Positions 8,234 to 17,125 of a stretch of 64,000 nucleotides of DNA are shown piece after piece (positions within the stretch are counted from its first letter, which is position 1; the number at the start of each line of letters is the position of its first letter). Source of the DNA: Clostridium_I sp963725425 (GTDB lineage: Bacteria; Bacillota; Clostridia; Clostridiales; Clostridiaceae); contig CAVRYJ010000042.1 of assembly GCA_963725425.1 (NCBI GenBank), positions 186,001 through 250,000 of the forward strand. The letters run 5' to 3'. A program made the translations under genes and the position numbers. The notes under the pieces were generated by a model. It was given only the letters and a program-made list of their open reading frames with translations. It did not search any database and had not been told where the DNA came from.

Positions 8234-9577
8234 ATGGATGAATTTAATGATAAAAATACCGATAATGATAAAAAGGACAACAAAGATTCAACCGATGAAT
8301 TTTCAATGTCAAATTACTCTGGATATGATGTATCACATACTGAAAACTATGATTCTAGCAGTAATAATGATGATGATTATGAAATTAAAACTCTAGAGAA
8401 AAGCGAAAAGAAGCATAGACATGGAATGGGTAAAAGAATAGCTTCATACATTGCCGTTGGTCTAATTTGTAGTGTACTAGGTGGTACAGTCTCTGGCATA
8501 GCCACTATGTATATTCTTCCAAAGACAAGTTTTTTTAAGAATACTCCCTTATATAATGATCTTGCTAATTCAAATATATATACTGATTCTTCATCAAGCA
8601 GTTCTGTTAAGGCATCCCCTACAGTTGCAAGTGGTAGCAATCTAACAGTAGCACAAATCGCAAAAAAAGTTGGTCCTGCTGTAGTTGGTGTTTCCACAAA
8701 GATAATAACTTCAGATAGTAATTATGATTTAGGTAATTCTGGTAGTGGTGAAGAAGACGGAGTTGGATCTGGTATTATTATAAATAAAGACGGCTATATA
8801 TTAACAAACTACCATGTTATACAAGGGGCAGAAAAAATAACCATAACCCTTAATAACAAAAAAACAGTTACTGCTAAAGTAATTAACTATGATTCAACTT
8901 TGGATTTAGCAGTAATAAAAGTTACAAATAGTAATGTTACCATGCCTGGCGTAGCAGAATTAGGTAGCTCTAGTAATTTGGAAGTAGGTGATCCTGTTGT
9001 GGCTATTGGTAATCCACTTGGTCTGGAATTCTTTGGTACAGTAACCACAGGTGTGGTTAGTGCTTTAAATAGACAAGTTGCAGTTGGAAATTCAGCATCA
9101 CAAACTCTCATTCAGACAGATGCTGCTATAAATCCTGGTAATAGCGGTGGTCCACTGGTTAATTCACAAGGTCAGGTTATAGGCATAACAAGTTCCAAGC
9201 TAACTGATACTGGTGAAGGCGTTTCTGCAGAAGGAATGGGCTTTGCTATTCCTATTGATGTGGTTAAACCTAAGATAAGTTCACTTATAAAACCAATGAT
9301 TCTGCTAGGAATCACTGTTAGAGATGTAACTCAAGATGATTCACAGTCCAATAATGTACCACAAGGTGTTTCAGTTATAACAGTAAATCCAGGCAGTTCT
9401 GCTGCAAATGCTGGTATTGAATCTAGCGATATCATTACGAAATTTGATGGTAAGACTATAAAAACAACAGATGATTTAAATAATGCAAAATCTAAGCACA
9501 ATGTAGGTGATAAAGTATCTGTAGGAATTAATAGAAATGGAACAAATAAAAATCTTACTGTAACACTCACAAATTAA
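8234..9577 (+). CDS. htrA: HtrA/DegP-type membrane-anchored serine protease with PDZ domain
   Basis: The 447-residue protein has an acidic, Ser/Asn-rich cytoplasmic tail (1-60), one transmembrane helix (about 70-92), a trypsin-like domain and one C-terminal PDZ domain (about 350-445). The catalytic triad is visible: His194 in LTNYHVI, Asp224 in STLDLAVIKV and Ser304 in NPGNSGGPL. GGAGG lies just before the ATG. The family degrades or refolds damaged proteins outside the membrane under stress. The gene is alone in its unit, behind a long leader that shares a motif with the leader of the polysaccharide deacetylase at 12.2 kb. This suggests shared regulation of envelope functions. Confidence 0.93.
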   Translation: MDEFNDKNTDNDKKDNKDSTDEFSMSNYSGYDVSHTENYDSSSNNDDDYEIKTLEKSEKKHRHGMGKRIASYIAVGLICSVLGGTVSGIATMYILPKTSFFKNTPLYNDLANSNIYTDSSSSSSVKASPTVASGSNLTVAQIAKKVGPAVVGVSTKIITSDSNYDLGNSGSGEEDGVGSGIIINKDGYILTNYHVIQGAEKITITLNNKKTVTAKVINYDSTLDLAVIKVTNSNVTMPGVAELGSSSNLEVGDPVVAIGNPLGLEFFGTVTTGVVSALNRQVAVGNSASQTLIQTDAAINPGNSGGPLVNSQGQVIGITSSKLTDTGEGVSAEGMGFAIPIDVVKPKISSLIKPMILLGITVRDVTQDDSQSNNVPQGVSVITVNPGSSAANAGIESSDIITKFDGKTIKTTDDLNNAKSKHNVGDKVSVGINRNGTNKNLTVTLTN

Positions 9578-9635
9578 AGCATATGAAATCATAAATTATT
9601 TCCCAGTAAAAGGTATTTTTTCAGTATTTATTAAA

Positions 9636-9683
9636 CCACAGTAGACACAAGGTTCATAAAAACTTTCCTTGTGTCTACTGTGG
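9636..9683. terminator. Perfect 17-bp inverted repeat between htrA and the histidine kinase gene
   Basis: CCACAGTAGACACAAGG and its exact complement flank a 14-base loop. The convergent genes htrA and the kinase end on either side. It is probably a bidirectional terminator, although the flanking T-runs are short. Confidence 0.6.
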
Positions 9684-9711
9684 CGTTTAGAAACAAACTA
9701 ATTACAAAATC

Positions 9712-11214
9712 TCATATGTGCTTAGCTTTATTTAGAGAAAAGTAAAATGATACTCCCCCCTGGTAATTTTCTACACCGAAGTCACTATTATGAAGTATAA
9801 GTATATTTTTAGTAATAGCAAGACCAAGACCAGTTCCTCCAAGATTTCTATTCCTAGATTTATCAATTTTAAAGAACTTATCCCATATTTTAATTAGGTC
9901 TACCTGGTCAATGTTTTCACCAGAATTTTTCACTACTACATATATTTTATCCTTCTCTTCCTTCATAGAAATTTCAATATTCCCATTTTCTTGTGTATGC
10001 CTAATTGCATTAGTGATAAAATTAGTAAGCACCTGTTCAATTCTCATGGTATCCCCATAAACAAGTACATTATTACCAAGGTTCAATTCCACATCTATTT
10101 TTTTACTATTAAAAATAGTATAATACTTTTTAGCTGTTATATTTATAAGTTTATCAATATAAAAACCTTCCGCCTTTAATTTAAAATTACCATTTTCAAG
10201 CTGTGCTAAATCTAACATATCAGATACAAGCACACCCATTTTTTTTGCTTCATCGATTATAACATCAACATAGTAATCTTTATCATTAGCTTCGAAAACA
10301 TCATCTTTAATTCCCTCCGCATATCCTTCAATAAGACTTATTGGTGTTTTAAGTTCGTGAGAAATTCCACCCACAAATTCTCTTCTCATTTTTTCTAGGC
10401 TTCTTTCCTTTTCAATATCACCTTTTAATTTTAAATTAGCTGCCCTTAACGATTTAAGTGCTCCATCCAGATTTTCAGACAAAAAGTTTAATGTAACTCC
10501 AAGACTACCCAATTCATCTTGACTATCTACCATATATTTTTCAGAAAAATCCAATTTTGACATTTTTAAAGCCGTTCTATTTAGCTTTATTAATGGTTTA
10601 GCAATCATATTTGAATATATAATTGATAGTAATATAGTAAGGGCGAAAGCTCCTATATAGATATAGACAAATATTTTTTCAATAACTGCTGATGCCTCAT
10701 TAATTGGCTGTAGTGAAGATACTACGAAAATAACCTCATTTTTCGCTTGATTTGGTACAACACATATAATTGTTTTAGTATCAAAAGCACTATTTTGAAA
10801 TATATATGTTTTTATTTTCCCACTTTTCTTCATGTTAACAAAAGCTCCAGGTTCTGATGTGAGCTGTTTCATAGCCTCCTTAATAACTTTTACACTTAAG
10901 GATTGCTCCCTAGGGTCACCATTTGAAGCAAATTTTAGATATCCATTTTTATCTAAAATACCAACCCTACTATTGTTATTATCCTGGAAATTAATTATAA
11001 GCTTTGAAATCTCATCAATTTCGGTAGTCTTATTATAGGTTTCTTCTAGTAGTTGTGAATTTTTTTCCAAAGTACCCATTTTCCAGCTTGTATAAAATTT
11101 TTGAAAAAATAGGGTTTCAAATATAAATATGCAACTTGTAAATATTATTAGGAATATCAGTGTAATTATAAAAATTTTCATTGCTATACTTTTATTTATT
11201 TTATTTATTTTCAC
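9712..11214 (-). CDS. Sensor histidine kinase (HAMP, HisKA, HATPase)
   Basis: The 500-residue protein has a transmembrane helix near 12-35, an extracytoplasmic sensor region to about 180, a second helix near 185-207 and a HAMP domain. A HisKA domain follows, with the phospho-acceptor His in GGISHELKTPISLIEGY (about residue 285). The HATPase domain shows the N-box NFITNAIRHTQ and a G-box around LGGTGLGLAI. It is the partner of the response regulator encoded just upstream, with which it overlaps by four bases. The input signal is unknown; the large extracellular domain suggests an envelope cue. Confidence 0.92.
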   Translation of the reverse strand: MKINKINKSIAMKIFIITLIFLIIFTSCIFIFETLFFQKFYTSWKMGTLEKNSQLLEETYNKTTEIDEISKLIINFQDNNNSRVGILDKNGYLKFASNGDPREQSLSVKVIKEAMKQLTSEPGAFVNMKKSGKIKTYIFQNSAFDTKTIICVVPNQAKNEVIFVVSSLQPINEASAVIEKIFVYIYIGAFALTILLSIIYSNMIAKPLIKLNRTALKMSKLDFSEKYMVDSQDELGSLGVTLNFLSENLDGALKSLRAANLKLKGDIEKERSLEKMRREFVGGISHELKTPISLIEGYAEGIKDDVFEANDKDYYVDVIIDEAKKMGVLVSDMLDLAQLENGNFKLKAEGFYIDKLINITAKKYYTIFNSKKIDVELNLGNNVLVYGDTMRIEQVLTNFITNAIRHTQENGNIEISMKEEKDKIYVVVKNSGENIDQVDLIKIWDKFFKIDKSRNRNLGGTGLGLAITKNILILHNSDFGVENYQGGVSFYFSLNKAKHI

Positions 11215-11891
11215 TTTTTTACCTCTAATTTATAGCCACTTCCCCTTACTGTGGCAATGAGGGAAGCCTTATGTTTTAATTTTTCTCTTAACCTTTTAAT
11301 ATGTGTGTCCACAGTTCTCAAATCTCCGAAATAATCCATTCCCCACACGCCATCCAAAATTTTATTTCTAGTCAGTAATATTCCCTTATTTTTAGCAAAA
11401 TACAATAGCAAATCATATTCTTTAGGCGATAAATATATCTCTTTATCATCAATCAGAACCTCATGACTTAATTCATCAATAACTAGACCTTCAATATTAA
11501 TTTGAGAACTTGCGTATTTTTCATCAGGATAATATCTTTTAAATAATGCTTTTGTTTTAGCCACTAAAATTTTAGGACTAAATGGCTTTGTTACGTAATC
11601 ATCAGCTCCTAGTTCATAACCAAATAGCTTATCATCTTCTTCTGCTTTTGCTGTTAAAATTATTATAGGAACATTTGAATTTTTACGTATATATTTACAA
11701 ACATCAAATCCATCCATAAATGGCATCATTATATCCAGTATAATTAAGCCTACTTTGTTAGAATCGAAAGTTCTAACTGCTTCTAATCCATCTTTTGCCT
11801 TTAGCGTATTGAATTTTTCCTTTTTTAAATATGCTTCAATGAGATCTCTCATTCTTTCTTCGTCTTCTACTATTAAAATACTGTCTTCCAT
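11211..11891 (-). CDS. OmpR/PhoB-family response regulator
   Basis: I chose the ATG at 11891, seven bases after GAGGAG; a GTG five codons upstream overlaps that site. The 226-residue protein has a receiver domain with the acidic pair EDEE, the phospho-acceptor Asp in LIILDIMMPFMDG and Lys in VTKPFSP. The C-terminal winged helix contains LSPKEYDLLLYFAKNKG and RTVDTHIKRLREKL, the recognition helix. It is the first gene of a two-gene operon with the kinase, with translational coupling by a 4-base overlap. The regulon is unknown; htrA and the deacetylase are neighbours but this does not prove control. Confidence 0.93.
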   Translation of the reverse strand: MEDSILIVEDEERMRDLIEAYLKKEKFNTLKAKDGLEAVRTFDSNKVGLIILDIMMPFMDGFDVCKYIRKNSNVPIIILTAKAEEDDKLFGYELGADDYVTKPFSPKILVAKTKALFKRYYPDEKYASSQINIEGLVIDELSHEVLIDDKEIYLSPKEYDLLLYFAKNKGILLTRNKILDGVWGMDYFGDLRTVDTHIKRLREKLKHKASLIATVRGSGYKLEVKK

Positions 11892-12059
11892 AACGCTTCT
11901 CCTCACTATATTTTTAGGATTTTAACTTATTTCAATTATATCATAATAAAAAAATATTGGAATTAAACATATTGCTAACTTATTTTATAGTTAAAATTTG
12001 TTAGTTCCATTTCCTTAGGCAATACATATTTAAATTAAATAAGGAAATAATATAAATAG

Positions 12060-12165
12060 AGTTCTTGAAATCAGGTTGGTTTTTGTTTTTGGTCCCATCT
12101 GATTCTTAGAAATCGTTAATAAGGCCCATAGTAGCCGTTATCTAATTATAATCTTTAAAAAATTT
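12060..12165 (+). ncRNA. Putative structured leader upstream of the deacetylase (motif copy B)
   Basis: The core 12091-12141 aligns with 7921-7973 upstream of htrA. It has GGTC, CCATCTG, CTTAGAAATCGTTA with no change, then a TAGTAGCCGTTAT segment matching GTAGCAACCGTTAT. Sequence outside this core differs, as expected for an RNA domain or protein-binding site kept under selection. It ends about 57 bases before the start codon of the deacetylase gene. Confidence 0.42.
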
Positions 12166-12197
12166 GTGAAAGAAAATAATAAAAAGAAGATGACATA

Positions 12198-12923
12198 ATG
12201 CAAATTTTATTAAAATCAAAAAAGGTTCTATATAATATCTTTTTTATAATATTTTTAATATCAGTATCTATTCCAAATTGTTATGCTAAGGAACTAACTA
12301 AGAATGATGATCATAAAACTGTTTATTTAACCTTTGATGATGGTCCCAGTATTATAACTGATAACCTCCTTGATACATTAAAAAAATGCAACGTAAAAGC
12401 AACTTTTTTCATAGTTGGTAAGGAAATACCTGGAAGAGAAAAGGTACTCAAAAGGATATATGATGAAGGTCATAGTATAGGACTTCATACTTATTCCCAT
12501 AATTTCAAAAAAATCTACAAAAGTGAGGACATCTTTATTCAAGAAATGCTGTCGTCTCAAACTAAAATAAAAGAAATCACAGGTTATTCCTCTACTTTAA
12601 TTAGATTTCCAGGCGGCAGTTCTAAGCATCTAAGTGGATCAATGCTTGAAAAAATCCATAAAAACAACTTAAAGGTCTTTGACTGGAATTCAAGTTTAGA
12701 AGATGGTGTTAAGCCAAATCTTTCTGTTGATGAGTTGGTGAAAAATTCAAAAAAATGTAAGGTGTGTGATCATAGAATAATTCTACTAATGCACTGCAAT
12801 TCAAACAATACAAATACAATAAAAGCTCTTCCTAGAATTATTGAAAATTATAGAAATTGTGGATATGAAATCAAACCAATTACTGATTCAACACCTGAAT
12901 ATTACTATAGATTTAAAAAATAG
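12198..12923 (+). CDS. Secreted polysaccharide deacetylase (NodB domain, CE4)
   Basis: The 241-residue protein has an N-terminal signal or anchor helix (about 8-28), then a NodB domain. Motifs in order are TFDDGP (catalytic base and metal Asp), HSIGLHTYSH (metal His pair) and RFPGGSSK (active-site groove). HRIILLMHC supplies the last motif His. CE4 enzymes remove acetyl groups from peptidoglycan GlcNAc/MurNAc or related glycans outside the cell. Size and layout fit PdaA/PdaB-like or PgdA-like clostridial proteins. It follows the leader motif shared with htrA and is followed by a terminator. The exact glycan substrate is not clear. Confidence 0.9.
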   Translation: MQILLKSKKVLYNIFFIIFLISVSIPNCYAKELTKNDDHKTVYLTFDDGPSIITDNLLDTLKKCNVKATFFIVGKEIPGREKVLKRIYDEGHSIGLHTYSHNFKKIYKSEDIFIQEMLSSQTKIKEITGYSSTLIRFPGGSSKHLSGSMLEKIHKNNLKVFDWNSSLEDGVKPNLSVDELVKNSKKCKVCDHRIILLMHCNSNNTNTIKALPRIIENYRNCGYEIKPITDSTPEYYYRFKK

Positions 12924-12945
12924 CTACTGATAAATCAGTAGCTAT
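12920..12945 (+). terminator. Hairpin terminator overlapping the deacetylase stop codon
   Basis: ATAGCTACTGAT and ATCAGTAGCTAT form a perfect 12-bp stem with a two-base loop. The left arm includes the TAG stop codon. Confidence 0.65.
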
Positions 12946-12962
12946 CTAAAATACGAATTTAA

Positions 12963-13127
12963 TTATCTTCTAAAACCTCTGTTGCTTTGTGCCTTTCTTG
13001 CTTTTCTGCATTCAGGACATCTTACAGGGTCATTCTCAAAACCCTTTTCTTTGTAAAATTCTTGCTCACCTTCAGTGAATATAAATTCTTTACCACAATC
13101 CTTGCATACAACTGTTTTATCTGCCAT
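12963..13127 (-). CDS. 54-residue zinc-ribbon protein
   Basis: A small frame begins MADKTVVCKDCGKEFIFTEG and ends KAQSNRGFRR, with a GAGGTTT ribosome site 8-14 bases upstream of the ATG at 13127. Two CxxC knuckles (CKDCGKEF and CPECRKARK) are about 27 residues apart, typical of a treble-clef or zinc-ribbon fold. The C-terminal tail is very basic (KARKAQSNRGFRR), compatible with nucleic acid binding. Small proteins of this build are common in clostridia, but their function is not established to my knowledge. It stands alone between the deacetylase and mnmA. Confidence 0.82.
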   Translation of the reverse strand: MADKTVVCKDCGKEFIFTEGEQEFYKEKGFENDPVRCPECRKARKAQSNRGFRR

Positions 13128-13301
13128 CTAAACAAACCTCCTTTTTTAGAATTAGGGATCTAACGGCTCATAAATTACACTTCCCTGAAAAAAGGAGAAT
13201 GCTAGTTTCATGATATTAAATCTCTCGATTACAAGAAAATTATATCATAACTTTTTTTAAAATACAATATAAATAGCTAGTAATTTACTTTAAATGTTAA
13301 A

Positions 13302-14378
13302 TTATAGTATATTCTCTATAATGCCTCCACCAACTAATAAATCCCCATTATAAAACACTACTGATTGTCCTTTTGTAATAGCTCTAACCGGCTTTTCAAA
13401 CACTACTTTTACCTTACCATCACCATAAGGATAAACCATGGCATCACTAGGTTTAGAGGCATATCTTATCTTAGCCTGAACCTTAATTGGTTGTTCCAGT
13501 TTATCAAAGGTAATAAAGTTTAATTGGCTTGCTATTAGTTCACTTTTAAATACGTCTTCTTCGCTTCCCAAAACCACTTCATTTGTTAATGGTCTTATAT
13601 CTTTTACAAATACAGGTCTTCCAAAGGCTATTCCAAGACCCTTTCTTTGACCTATAGTATAATACACTAATCCTTTATGTTTTCCAAGTATGTTTCCCTT
13701 ACTATCTACAAAATTTCCTTCTTTAACACTTTGTGGTCTTTCTCTCTTTATATAAGAACCATGATCATTATCAGGTATAAAACATATTTCTTCGCTGTCC
13801 CTTTTATTGTGAACATTTAGTCCTATTTCCTTAGCTATTTCTCTTATTCTATCCTTTTTGTAAGTTCCGCAAGGCATCAAAGTATGCTCAAGTTGATGCT
13901 GGGTCATATTATATAGAACATATGTCTGATCCTTTTTATCATCTTTAGACCTTTTAATTAAATATCTATCATTCTCTTTATAGATAGTTGCATAATGCCC
14001 AGTGGAAACATAATCTGCACCTAATTCATTTGCTTTCTTTAAAAATGCATCAAACTTTATATATTTATTACAAGCTATACATGGATTGGGTGTTCTACCT
14101 AGCAAATACTCATCTATAAATGGTTCAATTACCTTTTCTTTGAATATATCTTTAAAATTAATTACATAAAACGGTATTTTTAGTTTATATGCAACCCTTC
14201 TGGCATCTTCCACGGAAGAAAGAGAACAGCAACCATTCTCTCTTTCCTCGAATTCCGCATCTTCTGGCCATACCTGCATTGTTATACCAATGACATCATA
14301 ACCCTGCTCTTTTAAAAGATACGCAGTTACTGAACTGTCTACCCCACCACTCATACCTACTACTACTTTCTTATTCAT
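13302..14378 (-). CDS. mnmA: tRNA-specific 2-thiouridylase MnmA
   Basis: The 358-residue protein begins MNKKVVVGMSGGVDSSVTAYLL, with the SGGVDSS PP-loop that binds ATP. NPCIACNKYIKFD and SEEICFIPD carry the two catalytic cysteines. GRKHKGL-like text (GKHKGLVYYTIGQRKGLGI) marks the central domain that contacts tRNA. MnmA adds sulfur to U34 of Lys, Glu and Gln tRNAs, using persulfide sulfur from a cysteine desulfurase. The desulfurase gene lies 13 bases upstream in the same operon, which is the direct sulfur-donor pairing. Confidence 0.97.
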   Translation of the reverse strand: MNKKVVVGMSGGVDSSVTAYLLKEQGYDVIGITMQVWPEDAEFEERENGCCSLSSVEDARRVAYKLKIPFYVINFKDIFKEKVIEPFIDEYLLGRTPNPCIACNKYIKFDAFLKKANELGADYVSTGHYATIYKENDRYLIKRSKDDKKDQTYVLYNMTQHQLEHTLMPCGTYKKDRIREIAKEIGLNVHNKRDSEEICFIPDNDHGSYIKRERPQSVKEGNFVDSKGNILGKHKGLVYYTIGQRKGLGIAFGRPVFVKDIRPLTNEVVLGSEEDVFKSELIASQLNFITFDKLEQPIKVQAKIRYASKPSDAMVYPYGDGKVKVVFEKPVRAITKGQSVVFYNGDLLVGGGIIENIL

Positions 14379-14391
14379 TAACTCACCTCTT

Positions 14392-15537
14392 CTAAACGTT
14401 TCTTATATTTTCTATTATTTCTTTTATTACATTAGCAGTATAGTCCACCGTATCTTCTGAAGTTTCGCTCCCAAATGTAAATCTCATAGAACTTTTGGCA
14501 TCTTTAGCACTAAGCCCCATAGCCATAAGTACATGAGATGGTTCTATGGATCCTGCCGAACAAGCGCTTCCAACAGAAGCACAAATTCCCTTTAAATCCA
14601 AAGCCATAAGCAAAGTTTCTGCCTCTATACCATGAAAACATATGTTTGCATTACCTGGTAATCTATTAACTATGTCACCATTAATGGTTGTTCCCATGAT
14701 TTTCAGCACTTCATGAAGAAATTTATCTCTGAGCCTTTTTAATCTAACATTCTCACTACTAATGTCTAACTTGGATTTTTCAATTGCCTTTCCAAGCCCT
14801 ACAATTGCAGCCGTATTTTCTGTTCCAGCTCTTCTACCTCTCTCCTGTTCTCCACCATGGAGATAGTTATCCACCTTTATACCTTTTTTAATATATAGTA
14901 CGCCAATTCCTTTGGGTCCATAAAACTTATGTGCTGACATAGATAACATATCCACTTTTAATTTTTGTACATCCACATCAATGTGTCCAATTGCTTGAAC
15001 TGCATCTGTATGAAATACTATTTTTTTTTCAGTGCATATTTTCCCTATTTCTTCTATAGGCTGAAGAGTTCCAACTTCATTGTTTGCTAGCATAATGGTG
15101 ACTAAAATAGTCTTGTCATTTATAGATTTTTTTAAGTATTCTAAATCTAATATACCATTTTTGTCTACAGGTACGTAGGTTACTTCAAACCCTTGTGTCT
15201 CTAAATATCGGCATGTGTTTATTACTGCATGATGTTCTATTTCACTAGTTATAATATGATTCCCACTTTGTCGTTTTGCAAACGCTGTACCCTTTATTGC
15301 CCAATTGTCACTTTCTGTACCACCACTTGTAAAAAACACTTCTTCCCTTTTGCAATTTATAGCTTTTGCCACTCTACTTCTTGCCTTATCAATTGCCATT
15401 TTTGATTCTAAAGAAAAAGTTGCTACTGAAGATGGATTACCATAGAAAGTACAAAAATATGGTTCCATTTCTTTAAACACTTCTCTATCTACCGGTGTAG
15501 TAGATGCATAATCCATATATACTATTTTGTCATTCAT
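14392..15537 (-). CDS. iscS: Cysteine desulfurase (IscS/NifS class)
   Basis: This 381-residue PLP enzyme begins MNDKIVYMDYASTTPVDREV, the typical family start. SAHKFYGPKGIGVLYI holds the Lys that binds PLP. The His in SEIEHHAVIN is the acid/base residue. GICASVGSACSAGSIEPSHV carries the catalytic Cys on the mobile loop. It takes sulfur from cysteine and hands it to MnmA and iron-sulfur cluster scaffolds. It sits 13 bases upstream of mnmA; cysK and an Rrf2 regulator are further upstream, separated by a hairpin. No IscU-like scaffold gene is next to it. Confidence 0.95.
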   Translation of the reverse strand: MNDKIVYMDYASTTPVDREVFKEMEPYFCTFYGNPSSVATFSLESKMAIDKARSRVAKAINCKREEVFFTSGGTESDNWAIKGTAFAKRQSGNHIITSEIEHHAVINTCRYLETQGFEVTYVPVDKNGILDLEYLKKSINDKTILVTIMLANNEVGTLQPIEEIGKICTEKKIVFHTDAVQAIGHIDVDVQKLKVDMLSMSAHKFYGPKGIGVLYIKKGIKVDNYLHGGEQERGRRAGTENTAAIVGLGKAIEKSKLDISSENVRLKRLRDKFLHEVLKIMGTTINGDIVNRLPGNANICFHGIEAETLLMALDLKGICASVGSACSAGSIEPSHVLMAMGLSAKDAKSSMRFTFGSETSEDTVDYTANVIKEIIENIRNV

Positions 15538-15569
15538 TCTTCCATTACCTCAGCTTTTATATAAAAATA

Positions 15570-15600
15570 ATTACGGTGCAAATAATCTTTGCACCGTAAT
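15570..15600 (-). terminator. Hairpin between cysK and iscS
   Basis: ATTACGGTGCAAA and TTTGCACCGTAAT form a perfect 13-bp stem with a five-base loop. An ATTATTTTTATAT tract follows on the minus strand. It should end or attenuate the cymR-like/cysK transcript before iscS-mnmA. Confidence 0.7.
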
Positions 15601-15649
15601 CTACTATAACTCGCTTCATAAAAAGAAGCAACATGATTTTTTTAGAAAC

Positions 15650-16579
15650 TTAATCAAAAACGGTAGTTGATAGATATCTTGTTCCTGTATCTGGAAGTAT
15701 AACAACTATATTTTTACCCTTAAACTCAGGTCTTTTTGCCACTTGAATTGCGGCATATGCTGCTGCACCTGACGAAATTCCAACTAAAAGTCCTTCAACT
15801 CTTGCCAAATTTCTAGTTATCTCAAAAGCATTTTCATTTGAAACAGGTATTATCTCATCCACTAGATCCATATCCAAAACGTCCGGTACAAATCCTGCTC
15901 CAATACCTTGAAGTTTGTGAGGTCCTGGTTTTCCACCTTCAAGTACTGGTGAATCACTTGGTTCAACTGCAATTATTTTTACTTTTGGATTATTCTTTTT
16001 AAGTAATCTTGCCACACCTGTAAGCGTACCACCGGTGCCAACTCCAGCTATAAAGGCATCAACCTTGCCATCAGTATCATCCCAAATTTCCACTGCTGTA
16101 GTCTTTTCATGGTAAGCAGGATTTGATGGATTTTTAAATTGTTGTGGAATAAATGCATTTTCATATTGTCCTGCCAATTCCTCAGCTTTCTGTATTGCAC
16201 CCTTCATACCATCTGGTCCTGGAGTTAATACTAGCTCTGCACCATAGGCTACTAAAAGCTTCCTTCTCTCTATACTCATTGTTTCTGGCATTGTAAGAAT
16301 TAGTTTATATCCTTTAGCTACAGCCACAAGAGCAAGACCAACCCCGGTGTTTCCACTTGTTGGTTCAATTATAACCGTATCTTTATTTATTAAACCTTTT
16401 TTCTCAGCATCTTCAATCATTGCAAGTCCAATTCTATCCTTAACACTTCCTGCTGGATTGAAATATTCAACTTTTGCTAAAATCTTGCCCTCTAGTTTTT
16501 GATTTTCTTCAAATTTTGTAAGTTCAACTAGTGGAGTCTTACCTATTAATTCAGTAACATTTTTATAAATTTTTGACAT
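15650..16579 (-). CDS. cysK: Cysteine synthase A (O-acetylserine sulfhydrylase)
   Basis: The 309-residue protein shows VEYFNPAGSVKDRIGLAMIEDA with the PLP-binding Lys. PTSGNTGVGLALVA binds substrate, GTGGTLTGVA binds the PLP phosphate, and EGLLVGISSGAAAYAA lies near the end. It makes cysteine from O-acetylserine and sulfide. The gene follows an Rrf2-family regulator by 17 bases. In other Firmicutes, CysK binds the Rrf2 protein CymR and adjusts its repression to cysteine supply, so this pairing is likely functional. Confidence in the enzyme is very high. Confidence 0.97.
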   Translation of the reverse strand: MSKIYKNVTELIGKTPLVELTKFEENQKLEGKILAKVEYFNPAGSVKDRIGLAMIEDAEKKGLINKDTVIIEPTSGNTGVGLALVAVAKGYKLILTMPETMSIERRKLLVAYGAELVLTPGPDGMKGAIQKAEELAGQYENAFIPQQFKNPSNPAYHEKTTAVEIWDDTDGKVDAFIAGVGTGGTLTGVARLLKKNNPKVKIIAVEPSDSPVLEGGKPGPHKLQGIGAGFVPDVLDMDLVDEIIPVSNENAFEITRNLARVEGLLVGISSGAAAYAAIQVAKRPEFKGKNIVVILPDTGTRYLSTTVFD

Positions 16580-16596
16580 AAAATCACCTCATTATT

Positions 16597-17034
16597 TTAA
16601 ATGTAATACATAAATACATCATTTGCAAGTTTGTTATACTTCATTACTAAATCTTCTAAAGTAATGGAATCAACAATATCATTTATACTATCATTAATTT
16701 TACTCCATACATTGTAGTTAACACATTGTTCCATTCTATCTTCATTTTTTAATTCACTTGCGTCAACTACATTTAAGTCCCCTTCCAGAGCCCTTAGAAT
16801 ATCTCCAACAGAGATATCACTTGGTGAATATCCTAGAATGTATCCGCCTTGAGAACCTTTTTTACCTTGTATAAGACCTTTTTTTCTCAAAGAAGCAAAA
16901 ATCTGTTCTAAATATCCTTCTGATATTTTTTGTCTTTCACTTATGCTTTTTAAGGTAACGCTATCATTTACAGCATTGATAGCTAAATCTATCATAGCTT
17001 TTAGTCCATATCTACCCTTTGTAGAAATTTTCAT
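16597..17034 (-). CDS. Rrf2-family transcriptional regulator, CymR-like
   Basis: I take the ATG at 17034, five bases after GAGGTG; a GTG lies two codons upstream. The 145-residue protein begins MKISTKGRYGLKAMIDLAIN, the standard Rrf2 wing-helix start. SLRKKGLIQGKKGSQGGYIL is the wing. Only one Cys (EQCVNYNVWSKI) is seen in the region where IscR has three cluster ligands. A CymR-like cysteine regulator without an Fe-S cluster is therefore more likely than IscR. It is directly upstream of cysK. A promoter and an inverted repeat just upstream suggest it represses its own operon. Confidence 0.88.
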   Translation of the reverse strand: MKISTKGRYGLKAMIDLAINAVNDSVTLKSISERQKISEGYLEQIFASLRKKGLIQGKKGSQGGYILGYSPSDISVGDILRALEGDLNVVDASELKNEDRMEQCVNYNVWSKINDSINDIVDSITLEDLVMKYNKLANDVFMYYI

Positions 17035-17052
17035 TTGCACACCTCTTATTTC

Positions 17053-17105
17053 TTAGTAATTCTATGTGTTTACTAAATTATATTATTAATCAAACTATTT
17101 GTCAA
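17053..17105 (-). promoter_or_regulatory. Promoter and putative operator of the rrf2-cysK operon
   Basis: On the minus strand a perfect TTGACA (17100-17105) is separated by 17 bases from TATAAT (17077-17082). Immediately downstream, TTAGTA and TACTAA (17053-17076) form an inverted repeat across the expected start site, which is well placed for autorepression by the Rrf2 protein. Confidence 0.75.
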
Positions 17106-17125
17106 TTGATTAAGTAAAAATCTTT

